From Philodulcilactobacillus myokonensis (GTDB taxonomy: Bacteria > Bacillota > Bacilli > Lactobacillales > Lactobacillaceae): a stretch of DNA of 64,000 nt. The notes under the pieces were generated by a model. It was not told where the DNA came from and searched no databases. It worked only from the letters and a program-made list of their open reading frames with translations. Shown here in pieces: positions 9,051 to 17,224 of this stretch (within the stretch, counting starts at the first letter, position 1; the number at the start of each line of letters is the position of its first letter). The position numbers were made by a program, and so were the translations under genes. The DNA lies in contig NZ_BRPL01000002.1 in the NCBI RefSeq assembly GCF_027923585.1, positions 434,001-498,000 on the forward strand, read 5' to 3'.

Positions 9051-9100
9051 AGAGGTGAATCATAATGAACAATAATAGTGTTGACTTTTTAATTAGTTAA
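9051..9100 (+). promoter_or_regulatory. Possible 11-residue leader peptide ORF upstream of the APC permease
   Basis: AGAGGTG at 9051-9057 is a good ribosome binding site, seven bases before an ATG that opens an 11-codon ORF (MNNNSVDFLIS) ending at 9100. The stop codon lies inside a small hairpin (9094-9108) that is followed by a T tract. This is the arrangement seen in ribosome-mediated attenuation leaders, but the peptide carries no strong run of a regulatory amino acid apart from three Asn. It could also be chance in AT-rich DNA. Confidence 0.4.
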
Positions 9101-9181
9101 ATTAACTATTTTTAGTGATTTATGATTTGATTAAGCACTGGAAATTGTTTATAAATTGGAACTGCTAGTGCTTGAACTTGA

Positions 9182-9210
9182 GTGCTAGTTTATGAAACTA
9201 GCACTTTTTT
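9182..9210 (+). terminator. Leader terminator (possible attenuator) before the APC permease
   Basis: GTGCTAGTTT and AAACTAGCAC form a perfect 10-bp stem with a 3-base loop, followed by six T residues, ending 26 bases before the permease ATG at 9236. Upstream, AAGCACT (9133-9139) can pair with AGTGCTT (9167-9173), and GCTAGT (9164-9169) can also pair with ACTAGC in the terminator's 3' arm, so alternative structures are possible. No T-box consensus (AGGGTGGNACCGCG) is present. Confidence 0.7.
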
Positions 9211-9235
9211 GTTGGTGTTAAAGGAAGGATTTAGA

Positions 9236-10627
9236 ATGCATAATTTATTATCGCGAGTATTGCAAAAGGCATCACTTGATGACTATATTTCAAAAGATAA
9301 AAAAATGGAACGCTCACTAACGTCTAAAGATTTAATCTTAATGGGAGTTGGCGCGGTCATCGGTGCCGGAATTTTTATTACACCCGGTGAGGTTGCCGCC
9401 CAATCGGCCGGTCCCGGAATTATGATTTCATTCTTAATTGCAACGTTAGTCTGTTCAACGAGTGCCATGTGTTATGCCGAATTTTCTTCTGCATTACCAA
9501 TTGCCGGAAGTGCTTATTCATATGGCAGCATCATTTATGGTGAATTAATGGGTTGGATTTTAGGATGGGCCCTAATTTTAGAATATATGTTGGCAGTTGC
9601 ATCGGTTGCTTCAGGCTTTTCTGCTTACTTACAATCTTTTCTATCAGGCTTTGGATTAAAAATTCCAACCGCTTTAAGTGGTTATTTTGATCCAGCTCAT
9701 GGAACATACATAAATATCTTTTCAGTTTTGATTGTTCTTTTGATTGCTGCCATTTTATTCATTGGCGCTAAATCTTCAACCAGGATTAATGATATTATTG
9801 TTGTTATCAAATTACTAATTATTTTATTGTTCTTAGCCGTTGGATTCTTTTATATTAAACCTGCTAATTGGTCACCATTTTTACCATTTGGAATGAAAGG
9901 GGTTCTTCATGGGGCCTCGTTAGTATTCTTTGCATACCTTGGATTTGATACTGTTTCATCAGCCGCTGCTGAAGTTAAAAATCCTAAAAAATCAATGCCC
10001 GTTGGAATTATTGGAACTTTAATTATTTGTACGATTTTATATATTTTAGTCTCAGTTGTTTTAACCGGGATGGTTTCTTACAAGCATTTGAACGTCGCTG
10101 ATCCAGTATCATTTGCATTACAGGTGGTTGGCCAGGGTAAATTAGCCGGAATCATCTCATTAGGTGCCATGGCCGGAATGTTCACAATGATGATGATGAT
10201 GATTTACAGTATTTCACGTTTGATTTATTCCATTGGACGTGATGGACTACTACCTAAATTTTTAGGGAAAGTCAACGCTAAACACCGGGTTCCAACCAAT
10301 AGTATTGTGATTGTAACAATTATTATTGCAATCATGAGTGGCTTTGTTTCACTTGATAAATTAATCAGTTTGGTTAACATTGGAACTTTAATTGCATTCA
10401 CATTTATTTCACTTGGCATTATTCCATTGAGAAAACGGGATGATATTAAGGATCAAAACGGATTTAAAGTCCCATTCTATCCATATTTACCGATTATTTC
10501 AGCATTGCTGTGCTTGCTTTTGTTATCACAAATTTCAATTGATACATGGATTTTTGCTTTGATTTGGTACGCATTTGGTTTAGTTATTTACTTCACATAC
10601 GGAGTTCCACATAGTCATCTTAATTAA
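9236..10627 (+). CDS. APC-family amino acid permease
   Basis: A 463-aa, twelve-helix amino acid/polyamine/organocation permease. The N-terminal signature MGVGAVIGAGIFITPGEVAA marks helix 1 and its unwound substrate site; other typical parts are GSAYSYGSIIYGELMGWILGW and the helix 6-8 region FFAYLGFDTVSSAAAEVKNPKK, which place it in the cationic amino-acid transporter-like YfnA/CAT group. The ATG at 9236 follows AAGGAAGG; an upstream in-frame GTG at 9182 lies within the terminator hairpin and is unlikely to be used. The substrate cannot be assigned. Expression may depend on read-through of the leader terminator. Confidence 0.88.
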   Translation: MHNLLSRVLQKASLDDYISKDKKMERSLTSKDLILMGVGAVIGAGIFITPGEVAAQSAGPGIMISFLIATLVCSTSAMCYAEFSSALPIAGSAYSYGSIIYGELMGWILGWALILEYMLAVASVASGFSAYLQSFLSGFGLKIPTALSGYFDPAHGTYINIFSVLIVLLIAAILFIGAKSSTRINDIIVVIKLLIILLFLAVGFFYIKPANWSPFLPFGMKGVLHGASLVFFAYLGFDTVSSAAAEVKNPKKSMPVGIIGTLIICTILYILVSVVLTGMVSYKHLNVADPVSFALQVVGQGKLAGIISLGAMAGMFTMMMMMIYSISRLIYSIGRDGLLPKFLGKVNAKHRVPTNSIVIVTIIIAIMSGFVSLDKLISLVNIGTLIAFTFISLGIIPLRKRDDIKDQNGFKVPFYPYLPIISALLCLLLLSQISIDTWIFALIWYAFGLVIYFTYGVPHSHLN

Positions 10628-10656
10628 AATCCAATCAATTATTAATTATTTTATCT

Positions 10657-10662
10657 TATAAT
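10657..10662 (+). promoter_or_regulatory. Candidate -10 element upstream of the second EamA gene
   Basis: A perfect TATAAT. No good -35 hexamer is obvious in the AT-rich upstream sequence. If used, transcription starts near 10669 and makes a ~135-base leader that contains a terminator hairpin (10738-10768). Confidence 0.35.
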
Positions 10663-10737
10663 ACGTTTTAGATTAAAATAAAAAGGTTGTTTCTAAAACC
10701 AAATAATAATATGATGATATTATTGTATGTTTAAATT

Positions 10738-10768
10738 ACACTTTAGCTTTAACGCTAAAGTGTTTTTT
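10738..10768 (+). terminator. Terminator hairpin between the APC permease and the EamA gene
   Basis: ACACTTTAGC / GCTAAAGTGT is a perfect 10-bp stem with a 6-base loop and a T tract. It may end the permease transcript, or act in the 5' leader of the gene at 10803, given the TATAAT at 10657 between them. Confidence 0.75.
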
Positions 10769-10802
10769 AAATTTAAATCAATTTTAATAAGGTGGAATAA
10801 TT

Positions 10803-11732
10803 TTGAAAATGACAAGCCAGTCTTCAAATGATGTCATGAAGGGGATTATGTGGGCCATTTTAGCGTCGGCCTCATTTGGTGTTTCAGGAACGGTTTTACA
10901 ATTTGCGTCTCAAAATGAAGCAATCCCTGCATCCTGGTTCTTATCAGCCCGGACATTGACCTGTGGAATTATTTTGTTAGTTTTAGGATTTTGTATGTAT
11001 GGTAAACATATTTTTGATGTTTTTAAAGATAAAACTTCAATTATGTGGCTATTTGCATATGGTGTTTTTGGCTTAGGAGCCAATCTTTTAACTTTTTATA
11101 AAAGTATTCAAAGTGGTAATTCTGCGGCATCAACAATTTTACAATACTTAGCACCCATCTTTATTGTCATTGGCGGGGTAATATTTAAACATCATAAACC
11201 GGTAGCTAGTGATTTATTGGTATTTGGAATTGCATTGCTAGGTGTTTTCCTGTCAATTACCAAGGGGAATATTTACCAACTTGACATCCCCGTTAATTCT
11301 TTGATTTGGGGTATCTTTTCTGGAATCACAGCAGCTTTATATGTAACATTGCCAAGACCATTATTAAAACACCACCATCCAATTATTATTTTAGGATGGG
11401 GGACTTTTATTTGTGGGATCCTGTTTAATTTAAATCATCCAATTTTCTCCAATGCACCGACCTTAAAATCAGGGGTAATTCTTAGTGTGTTAGCAACGGT
11501 GATTCTAGGAACCATTTTCCCGTTCCTTTCAATTTTGCATGCTTCTAAATTTGCTTCTTCAGAAGTAGTTAGTTTGGTTGATGCAACCCAACCAGTGGTA
11601 ACATTTATTTTGAGTATTATCTTTTTCCATATTCAAATTAATTTTGTTGAAATTTTGGGAACCGTTTTAGTAATTTTAGCAATTTATCTGCTACAATTTT
11701 TCCATCACCGGATGGCACTTGGCTCAAATTAA
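10803..11732 (+). CDS. EamA/DMT-family transporter
   Basis: A 309-aa membrane protein with ten predicted helices and two EamA repeats (first repeat starts WAILASASFGVSGTVLQFAS; the second includes SILHASKFASSEVVSLVDAT). Role: export or import of a small metabolite, substrate unknown. The TTG at 10803 is taken as start because GGTGG (10791-10795) is seven bases upstream; an ATG two codons later is equally possible. The next gene begins 41 bases after its stop without an obvious terminator, so the two may be co-transcribed. Confidence 0.85.
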   Translation: MKMTSQSSNDVMKGIMWAILASASFGVSGTVLQFASQNEAIPASWFLSARTLTCGIILLVLGFCMYGKHIFDVFKDKTSIMWLFAYGVFGLGANLLTFYKSIQSGNSAASTILQYLAPIFIVIGGVIFKHHKPVASDLLVFGIALLGVFLSITKGNIYQLDIPVNSLIWGIFSGITAALYVTLPRPLLKHHHPIIILGWGTFICGILFNLNHPIFSNAPTLKSGVILSVLATVILGTIFPFLSILHASKFASSEVVSLVDATQPVVTFILSIIFFHIQINFVEILGTVLVILAIYLLQFFHHRMALGSN

Positions 11733-11773
11733 TTTTTAATCATTAAACATAAATGTTGGAAGGAAAGTTAGCT

Positions 11774-13528
11774 GTGAAAGAAACAATCAAAAAGTGGACG
11801 CCATATTTATTAATTATTATTTTTGCGTTCATCATCGTTTTTCCTCAAATTAAATCAAATGCTTACATTATTGGCATTGATTCAATATTTCATATGAATC
11901 GCTTTTATGATGCTGCCATGCAATTAAAGACGGGGCATTTTAGCTATTTTCAATCATTCTTTGGTTTCCAACATTCTGGCCGGATTATCAATGCATTGTA
12001 CGGTCCACTATTTGCGTATGTCAATGGTGCCATACTATTAGTTGTTGGTAGTTGGGTGAAATATCAAGTCATTAGTTCATTGGCAATTATGATCATTAGT
12101 GGCTGCTTAATGTATCACTTAGCAATTTATAACCATGCCAATCGATTTTCTGCAACCGTGGTTTCATTGATTTATATTTTATCTGATCCTATTTTTAGCT
12201 GGGTTTCCGGTCAACAATTTACGGGATGGGGAGCTGCTTTTCTACCGTGGTTGATGTTATCCGGTAGTCAGATGCTGCGTGAACACAAAGTCCATATTAT
12301 TCAATTAGCGCTATCGATGACCATTTTGCTGCAAACCCATATTATGAGTAGCTTGGTTGGCACAATTGCATTAATTCCGTTTTTTATTGTTGGATGGATG
12401 CATGCTAACAATCGTTTTAAAATGTTTCGGGATGGCGTTTTAGCAACTTTACTAACTTTGGTCTTATCAGGCAACGTTTACGGTGGGATGTTCGATATCT
12501 ATTCATCTAATCGATTAATATCGGTTGCTCCTCAAGCTGATTTAGATCAGGATGCATTGGCAATTTTTCAAAAACAGGATACGATTTTAAATCCGGTATA
12601 TTTAATTCTATTTTTATTGACACTCGTCTTCTTGATCTGGGCTTTTAAAAGAATTAGTACCAGTTTGAAGACAATCACAATTGTTGGTTTAGTATTTTTA
12701 TGGGTATCTTCATTTCTTTTCCCGTGGAATACACTTTCTTCATGGTTTCCAAGCATTACATATTTGATTCAAATGCCAAAAAGGTTTGATGTAATTGCGT
12801 ATATTTTATTGCTGACATCCATTAGTGTGTTCTTTTCAAATCTTACTATTAAAATGGTTAGTCCAATCGTTAAAAACGGATTTTTATTAATTTCATTTGG
12901 CATCCTTTTCTTTCAAGCAACGTCGATTATTCATGAAGATATTAAGGATTGGAATTCAATCCAAGTGGTTAGTAATAATCATGATATGAAATTTCAGACG
13001 GCTGACCCGAAAGCTCTTCGTGAATCATTAACGAGTAATAATTTAAGTGATCCATTGTACTTGATGACGAAGGCAACGCCAGACTATTTGCCGATTAAGG
13101 AGCAGTTATTGCCAATTGGATCGATCGGCTACTATAATTTTCATCCATATGGCAATTACGACCGGCAGGTAATTTTAAGGCAATTACATTATCCATTGAC
13201 CGAGAAAGTCTATCACAGTAACGAATTAGTGGTTAGCTGGATGAATCATCGTGATCACCACCATCAAAAGGGTTTACCAGTGATTAAATACGCCCATACC
13301 GTTGTAACGTTTAATGGAAAAACCTTACAACACCCAACTACATCCAATATTGGTTCGGTCATTGTGAATGCAAAACCAGGATGGAACCAGGTCACCTTAA
13401 CCTATGAAGCCGGGTTATTCTTTAAATTAACTTCATATCTAACGTGGGTTGGCTGGCTATCATTATTGGCATTTGCCATTCAAGATTGGATCAAAAAAAT
13501 AGCACTGCGATTTAAATTTAAATCGTAA
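11774..13528 (+). CDS. Large multi-spanning membrane protein, GT-C/YfhO-like
   Basis: A 584-aa protein with about a dozen hydrophobic segments and a ~130-residue, soluble C-terminal part between the last two membrane helices. The first long extracytoplasmic loop has an early acidic residue (GIDSIFHMNRFYDA), as in GT-C-fold glycosyltransferases, and the general pattern resembles the YfhO/6-pyruvoyl-tetrahydropterin-synthase-related membrane proteins of lactobacilli. A role in adding sugars to surface polymers is therefore possible but not shown. The GTG at 11774 is chosen, since GGAAGGAAAG lies just ahead; the in-frame ATG at 11753 precedes that site. Confidence 0.65.
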   Translation: MKETIKKWTPYLLIIIFAFIIVFPQIKSNAYIIGIDSIFHMNRFYDAAMQLKTGHFSYFQSFFGFQHSGRIINALYGPLFAYVNGAILLVVGSWVKYQVISSLAIMIISGCLMYHLAIYNHANRFSATVVSLIYILSDPIFSWVSGQQFTGWGAAFLPWLMLSGSQMLREHKVHIIQLALSMTILLQTHIMSSLVGTIALIPFFIVGWMHANNRFKMFRDGVLATLLTLVLSGNVYGGMFDIYSSNRLISVAPQADLDQDALAIFQKQDTILNPVYLILFLLTLVFLIWAFKRISTSLKTITIVGLVFLWVSSFLFPWNTLSSWFPSITYLIQMPKRFDVIAYILLLTSISVFFSNLTIKMVSPIVKNGFLLISFGILFFQATSIIHEDIKDWNSIQVVSNNHDMKFQTADPKALRESLTSNNLSDPLYLMTKATPDYLPIKEQLLPIGSIGYYNFHPYGNYDRQVILRQLHYPLTEKVYHSNELVVSWMNHRDHHHQKGLPVIKYAHTVVTFNGKTLQHPTTSNIGSVIVNAKPGWNQVTLTYEAGLFFKLTSYLTWVGWLSLLAFAIQDWIKKIALRFKFKS

Positions 13529-13531
13529 TGC
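13508..13531. terminator. Weak bidirectional hairpin between convergent genes
   Basis: CGATTTAAATTTAAATCG is a perfect palindrome that overlaps the last codons of the upstream gene and is followed by a broken T tract. It sits between convergent genes, so it may stop transcription from both sides, but it is not a strong terminator. Confidence 0.4.
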
Positions 13532-13549
13532 TTTCTTAAATGTTTAATA

Positions 13550-14242
13550 TTAATTTGAAATGTTTTCACTTGGTTTAAAATTATGAATTAGACTTTTCCA
13601 AACGTATTTGTCAGCGGTGGCAATCAACATTCCGTTGAAAATAATGGAATAAATGGTACCAACGTTAACGGAGTAAACTTTACCAGTAATAAAGAAACAA
13701 ATGATGATGATCACAATTGGCGGTAACATATCCGTTAATTGAGAAAAGATGGCGCTCCCGTGCATGTATTTAAACCGAAGAATATTAGTCGTGTCATCGT
13801 TTGGGTGCATAAATAAATTAGCTCGTTGGTACAAAGAAATTGCGATGCAAAAGAGGGTAACTCCCATAATCGACATGGGAATTCTTAAGATTGGCGACCA
13901 TTGGTTTAATTCCCAGCTAGTAAACAGGTTAGTAAACCAGTTTACCATGTAACTGAAGAATGAAATATAAACGATTTCTTCGATCAATCTAACGATATCT
14001 AGATGTTGAATTAAAAATTGATTGGTAATTGTGTTCAAAATTCCAAAGCAAAAGATTAGGATGCCAACTTGAAATCCAGTGATATTGTGGATGTTGACGG
14101 CAGCAGCGGTCCAAATACCTGAACCAAAGTTGGATACAATTGTGAATCCGTTCCCCATCGCATTGATAATTAGACCAATGATTAACGCGATGATCCTAGT
14201 TGACATTGAATTATTATGAATATTTTGACTAAATTTAAACAT
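13550..14242 (-). CDS. YczE/YyaS-like integral membrane protein
   Basis: A 230-aa membrane protein with five or six hydrophobic segments. The N-terminal half (IGLIINAMGNGFTIVSNFGS, then GIWTAAAVNIHNITGFQVG) has the glycine-and-tryptophan pattern of the YczE/YyaS family. The function of that family is not established; some members lie beside regulators or transporters. The gene is convergent with the GT-C-like gene and divergent from the small ORF at 14295, with little space between the two starts. Confidence 0.7.
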   Translation of the reverse strand: MFKFSQNIHNNSMSTRIIALIIGLIINAMGNGFTIVSNFGSGIWTAAAVNIHNITGFQVGILIFCFGILNTITNQFLIQHLDIVRLIEEIVYISFFSYMVNWFTNLFTSWELNQWSPILRIPMSIMGVTLFCIAISLYQRANLFMHPNDDTTNILRFKYMHGSAIFSQLTDMLPPIVIIIICFFITGKVYSVNVGTIYSIIFNGMLIATADKYVWKSLIHNFKPSENISN

Positions 14243-14294
14243 CTCCCGTGAAATTAGTTATTGAAATGGATGAAAATTTGATTTTAGATAGGAA

Positions 14295-14624
14295 ATGAAA
14301 ATGAAAGGTAAGTATAAAGTTAATCGTTATATCGGACTGCCGGTGGAAACTGACCGTTCCGGAAATTATGTCATTAAAAAAGACCAGAAGGGTAATTTTA
14401 AATTTCATCAATGGCGGACTGGCAAACATACTAAAGGGCATTTCAAAGGCGTCGGTCAAATTTTCTTAACTGAAAATAATTTGATGGTGGCGGTTATTGA
14501 TTACGCGCCGGTGAGATTTAACCACCGCCATGAATACACACCACTGCAACGTTTTACATCCGCTTTTCTTACCCAAGATCAATATGACCGCACAAAAAAA
14601 GTTCTTAAATCCAAACGGAAATAA
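14295..14624 (+). CDS. Small basic protein of unknown function
   Basis: A 109-aa, Lys/Arg/His-rich protein (109 aa with an ATG at 14295, or 107 from an ATG at 14301, which is better spaced from AGGA at 14290). There is no signal peptide or membrane segment. I do not recognise a family. The C-terminal codons and the stop overlap a terminator hairpin. It lies back-to-back with the YczE-like gene. Confidence 0.65.
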   Translation: MKMKGKYKVNRYIGLPVETDRSGNYVIKKDQKGNFKFHQWRTGKHTKGHFKGVGQIFLTENNLMVAVIDYAPVRFNHRHEYTPLQRFTSAFLTQDQYDRTKKVLKSKRK

Positions 14625-14634
14625 GAACTTTTTT
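14599..14634 (+). terminator. Terminator overlapping the end of the small basic protein gene
   Basis: AAGTTCTTA (14599-14607) pairs with TAAGAACTT (14622-14630) and runs into T residues. The left arm lies within the last codons and the right arm begins at the stop codon. The hairpin may also serve the convergent gene below it. Confidence 0.75.
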
Positions 14635-14653
14635 CTATAAAGAGGTTGTTGGA

Positions 14654-14896
14654 TTATTTCTTTAAAAGAGAAGTAACCTTAGCCTTTAAATCGTCGTCGC
14701 TCATATCTAAATATGGTTCGACTTCGTCGGCTGTTTTCATAGTATCATGATTGTCGGCTTCCATATAATGATTCCAAATAGCGTCTCTAACTGGGTTATC
14801 ATCTTTACTCCAATCAAAAACGTCGCTCATTTTTTCATCAATTAATTGAGAATGTTCGAATTTCTTATCTAACTTCTCAGCTTCTGCTTTATCCAT
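14654..14896 (-). CDS. Small acidic protein of unknown function
   Basis: An 80-aa, strongly acidic and charged soluble protein with predicted helices and no signal peptide. It has an excellent ribosome binding site (AAGGAGGAATTG) before the ATG, so it is very likely expressed. I do not recognise the family. A TATAAT-like -10 (14937-14942, minus strand) lies ~40 bases upstream. It is convergent with the small basic protein gene. Confidence 0.7.
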   Translation of the reverse strand: MDKAEAEKLDKKFEHSQLIDEKMSDVFDWSKDDNPVRDAIWNHYMEADNHDTMKTADEVEPYLDMSDDDLKAKVTSLLKK

Positions 14897-15072
14897 AACA
14901 ACAATTCCTCCTTATGAAGTTCATGATACAATTATCATTATAATACATTTTTAAGAAATTGTTTATAAAAATCTACTATAAATTTTAGAATAATTCACTG
15001 TATATTTCTAGTAAAAAGTAAATAATTGCTTTATCATAATATTTATACCATCAAAAATAATTGAGGCAAACT

Positions 15073-15597
15073 ATGCGAAATAAATATAAAACAAGGGATA
15101 AGATTATTAATGGCTTTTTAGAGCTTTTAAAGGATCATTCCTATCAAGAAATCACAATTAAAGATATTTGTAAAAAAGCAAGCGTATCACGAATGACTTA
15201 TTACCGTAATTTCCACACCAAGGAAGATTTAATTAATTATCATTTTAATCAAATCTTTTTAGTGTTTATTAGAAGGCTGGCAACTAGCCACAATAAGTCA
15301 ATTATTGATATTGCCACGATTTTCTTTACCCTAATTAAAGAAGATCAGTTCGTCATGAAGATGATTGTTAGAAACCATCTTTCAATGATTTTACTAAATC
15401 GACTTAAGTATTATATTGAAGGATTAATCGATGAAAACGTCTTAAAAACCCGTGAAGAATCATCGAAATTATTAGTTTCATTAATTGCGGGTGGACTAAC
15501 TGAAATTATTATCACGTGGACAGAGGATGATATGAAGGAATCTATTTCATCGCTTGCTATTTTTGCTTCTAAATACATGCATTTTAAAATTAAGTAA
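15073..15597 (+). CDS. TetR-family transcriptional regulator
   Basis: A 174-aa protein with an N-terminal TetR helix-turn-helix (ITIKDICKKASVSRMTYYRN, residues ~29-50) and a helical C-terminal ligand-binding/dimerisation domain of the short TetR_C type typical of Firmicutes DhaS-like regulators. The ATG at 15073 is preferred because GAGG (15063-15066) is six bases upstream; the open frame begins with a TTG at 15061. It has no obvious target beside it: cspA is convergent and the small acidic gene is divergent, so it may regulate the latter or itself. Confidence 0.85.
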   Translation: MRNKYKTRDKIINGFLELLKDHSYQEITIKDICKKASVSRMTYYRNFHTKEDLINYHFNQIFLVFIRRLATSHNKSIIDIATIFFTLIKEDQFVMKMIVRNHLSMILLNRLKYYIEGLIDENVLKTREESSKLLVSLIAGGLTEIIITWTEDDMKESISSLAIFASKYMHFKIK

Positions 15598-15598
15598 T

Positions 15599-15636
15599 AA
15601 AAAAAGGTTCATCAGAAAAATCTGATGAACCTTTTT
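15599..15636. terminator. Bidirectional terminator between tetR-like gene and cspA
   Basis: AAAAAGGTTCATCAGA and TCTGATGAACCTTTTT form a perfect 16-bp stem around four A residues, with A and T tracts on both sides, so it can work for both convergent genes. Confidence 0.9.
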
Positions 15637-15656
15637 ACTATTAATAATTATTTTTA

Positions 15657-15860
15657 TTAGTCATCAATAGGTGTAACGTTGGCAGCTTGGGGACCACGGT
15701 CTCCTTGTTCAACATCTAATGTAACTTTTTGACCATCGTCTAAAGTCTTGAAGCCATCCTTGTTGATTGCTGAATAGTGGACGAATACGTCACCATTGTC
15801 AGTGTTAATAAAACCGTAACCTTTGTCGGCGTTGAACCATTTAACTGTACCTTGTTCCAT
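15657..15860 (-). CDS. cspA: Cold-shock protein
   Basis: A 67-aa single CSD (OB-fold) RNA/ssDNA-binding chaperone. RNP1 (KGYGFINTD) and RNP2 (VFVHYSAI) are both intact, and the start [14 protein letters not shown] is typical. AGGAGG lies before the ATG. It is transcribed from its own promoter (15990-16018) with a leader of roughly 120 bases, as is common in cold-shock genes, where the leader helps cold-induced expression. Convergent with the TetR gene. Confidence 0.96.
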   Translation of the reverse strand: MEQGTVKWFNADKGYGFINTDNGDVFVHYSAINKDGFKTLDDGQKVTLDVEQGDRGPQAANVTPIDD

Positions 15861-15989
15861 AATAATGAAACCTCCTAAAAAAATTTTAATGTATCTTAGT
15901 GAATCTCTGAAAATTAAAAGGAAGTTACTTCACAATTACATGAAACAAATTAACCTTAAAACATCGAAACCATTTAACACATTAGTTGT

Positions 15990-16018
15990 ACTATATCAGT
16001 ATATCGGAATATTGTCAA
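15990..16018 (-). promoter_or_regulatory. Sigma-A promoter of cspA
   Basis: On the minus strand TTGACA (16018-16013) and TATAGT (15995-15990) are separated by exactly 17 bases, a near-consensus promoter. The transcript would carry an untranslated leader of about 120 bases before the cspA ATG. The rest of the 15861-16195 interval is AT-rich and contains only this and the opp promoter. Confidence 0.8.
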
Positions 16019-16117
16019 TGATAACTACAAAAAAATTGATTTTTTTTAAATATTAATGGTAATTAACGGATTATAAGTGATTATGAGTGAAAAATTAAAA
16101 TAATATTAAAAATACTA

Positions 16118-16146
16118 TTGAAATTTAATTTAATGTTAACTATACT
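16118..16146 (+). promoter_or_regulatory. Sigma-A promoter of the opp operon
   Basis: TTGAAA and TATACT with a 17-base spacer lie about 65 bases before the oppD ATG. Confidence 0.7.
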
Positions 16147-16210
16147 ATTATTAATATCAAATTTAGGAAATTATCATTTAATTTTCATTTAAGAATTGAG
16201 GGTTGGATAC

Positions 16211-17224
16211 ATGGCAAAGCAATTTTTAGATATTAAGGATGTTAATACGTCTTTTGAAATGGATGGCAAGTACTATAATGCCATTTCAGATATTAATCTT
16301 CATGTCAATAGTAATGAATTTCTAGCTGTTGTTGGAGAATCTGGATGTGGTAAAAGTACCCTTGCTAAGACCATTATGGGATTACATGACCCTGCTTATA
16401 CGAAAATAAGCGGCCAAGTTGATTTTGAAGGGCATGATCTTTTAAAGATGAGTGAGAAACAGTTAAATCATTATCGTGGAAGTAAGATGGGAATGATTTT
16501 TCAAGATCCATTATCATCTTTGAACCCTTTGAAGAAAGTTAAGGATCAGATTAGTGAATCATTAGACTACCATACTAAATTAAATAGTAAGCAGAAAAAT
16601 GATCGTGTGATTAAATTATTAGGTGAAGTTGGAATTGATGATCCAAAGTTAATTGCCAATGAATTTCCTTACCAATTATCCGGTGGGATGAGGCAAAGAG
16701 TCTTAATTGCAATTGCAATTGCTTGTGAACCAGATTTAATTATTGCTGATGAACCAACAACTGCTTTGGATGTTACGATTCAAGCTCAAATTTTGGATGT
16801 TTTAAGAAAAATTAGAAAAGAAAATCATTCCAGTATCATTTTAATTACCCATGATTTAGGGGTCGTTGCTGATACAGCGGATCGAGTTGCTGTTATGTAT
16901 GCTGGACAAATCGTTGAAGTTGGTACGGTTCAACAAATTTTTGAACATCCACTTCATCCGTACACCCGTTCATTATTAAGATCAATGCCTGAACTGAACA
17001 CTACCAGTGATGATTTATACGTCATTGATGGACAAGTTCCTTCATTAAAGAAGATGCCAAAGACTGGTGATCGGTTTGCACCAAGAATTCCATGGATTAA
17101 GGCTTCAGAACACGAAAAGAATCCAGTGATGCACGATGTTGGTAACGAACACTTCGTAAGATGTTCTTGCTATAAGCACTTCTATTTCCCAGATCAAAAA
17201 AAGGTAAGTGAAAATAATGGATGA
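16211..17224 (+). CDS. oppD: Oligopeptide ABC transporter ATP-binding protein OppD
   Basis: One of the two ATPases that power oligopeptide uptake. The 337-aa protein has Walker A (GESGCGKST), the ABC signature (LSGGMRQRV), Walker B ([12 protein letters not shown]) and the switch His (LITHDLGVV), followed by the C-terminal oligopeptide/dipeptide extension ending in a small Cys-containing motif (RCSC). The ATG at 16211 is chosen over an in-frame TTG at 16196 because GAGGG lies at 16198-16202. It is the first gene of oppDFBC-A and overlaps oppF. Confidence 0.93.
   Translation: MAKQFLDIKDVNTSFEMDGKYYNAISDINLHVNSNEFLAVVGESGCGKSTLAKTIMGLHDPAYTKISGQVDFEGHDLLKMSEKQLNHYRGSKMGMIFQDPLSSLNPLKKVKDQISESLDYHTKLNSKQKNDRVIKLLGEVGIDDPKLIANEFPYQLSGGMRQRVLIAIAIACEPDLIIADEPTTALDVTIQAQILDVLRKIRKENHSSIILITHDLGVVADTADRVAVMYAGQIVEVGTVQQIFEHPLHPYTRSLLRSMPELNTTSDDLYVIDGQVPSLKKMPKTGDRFAPRIPWIKASEHEKNPVMHDVGNEHFVRCSCYKHFYFPDQKKVSENNG

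Noticed and set aside
9001-9235. T-box leader before the amino-acid permease
   Set aside because: The leader has a terminator but lacks the T-box sequence and the AG-bulge/specifier architecture.
14930-14944. PerR-box-like sequence before the small acidic protein gene
   Set aside because: Three or more mismatches from the 7-1-7 consensus in very AT-rich DNA; similar strings are expected by chance.
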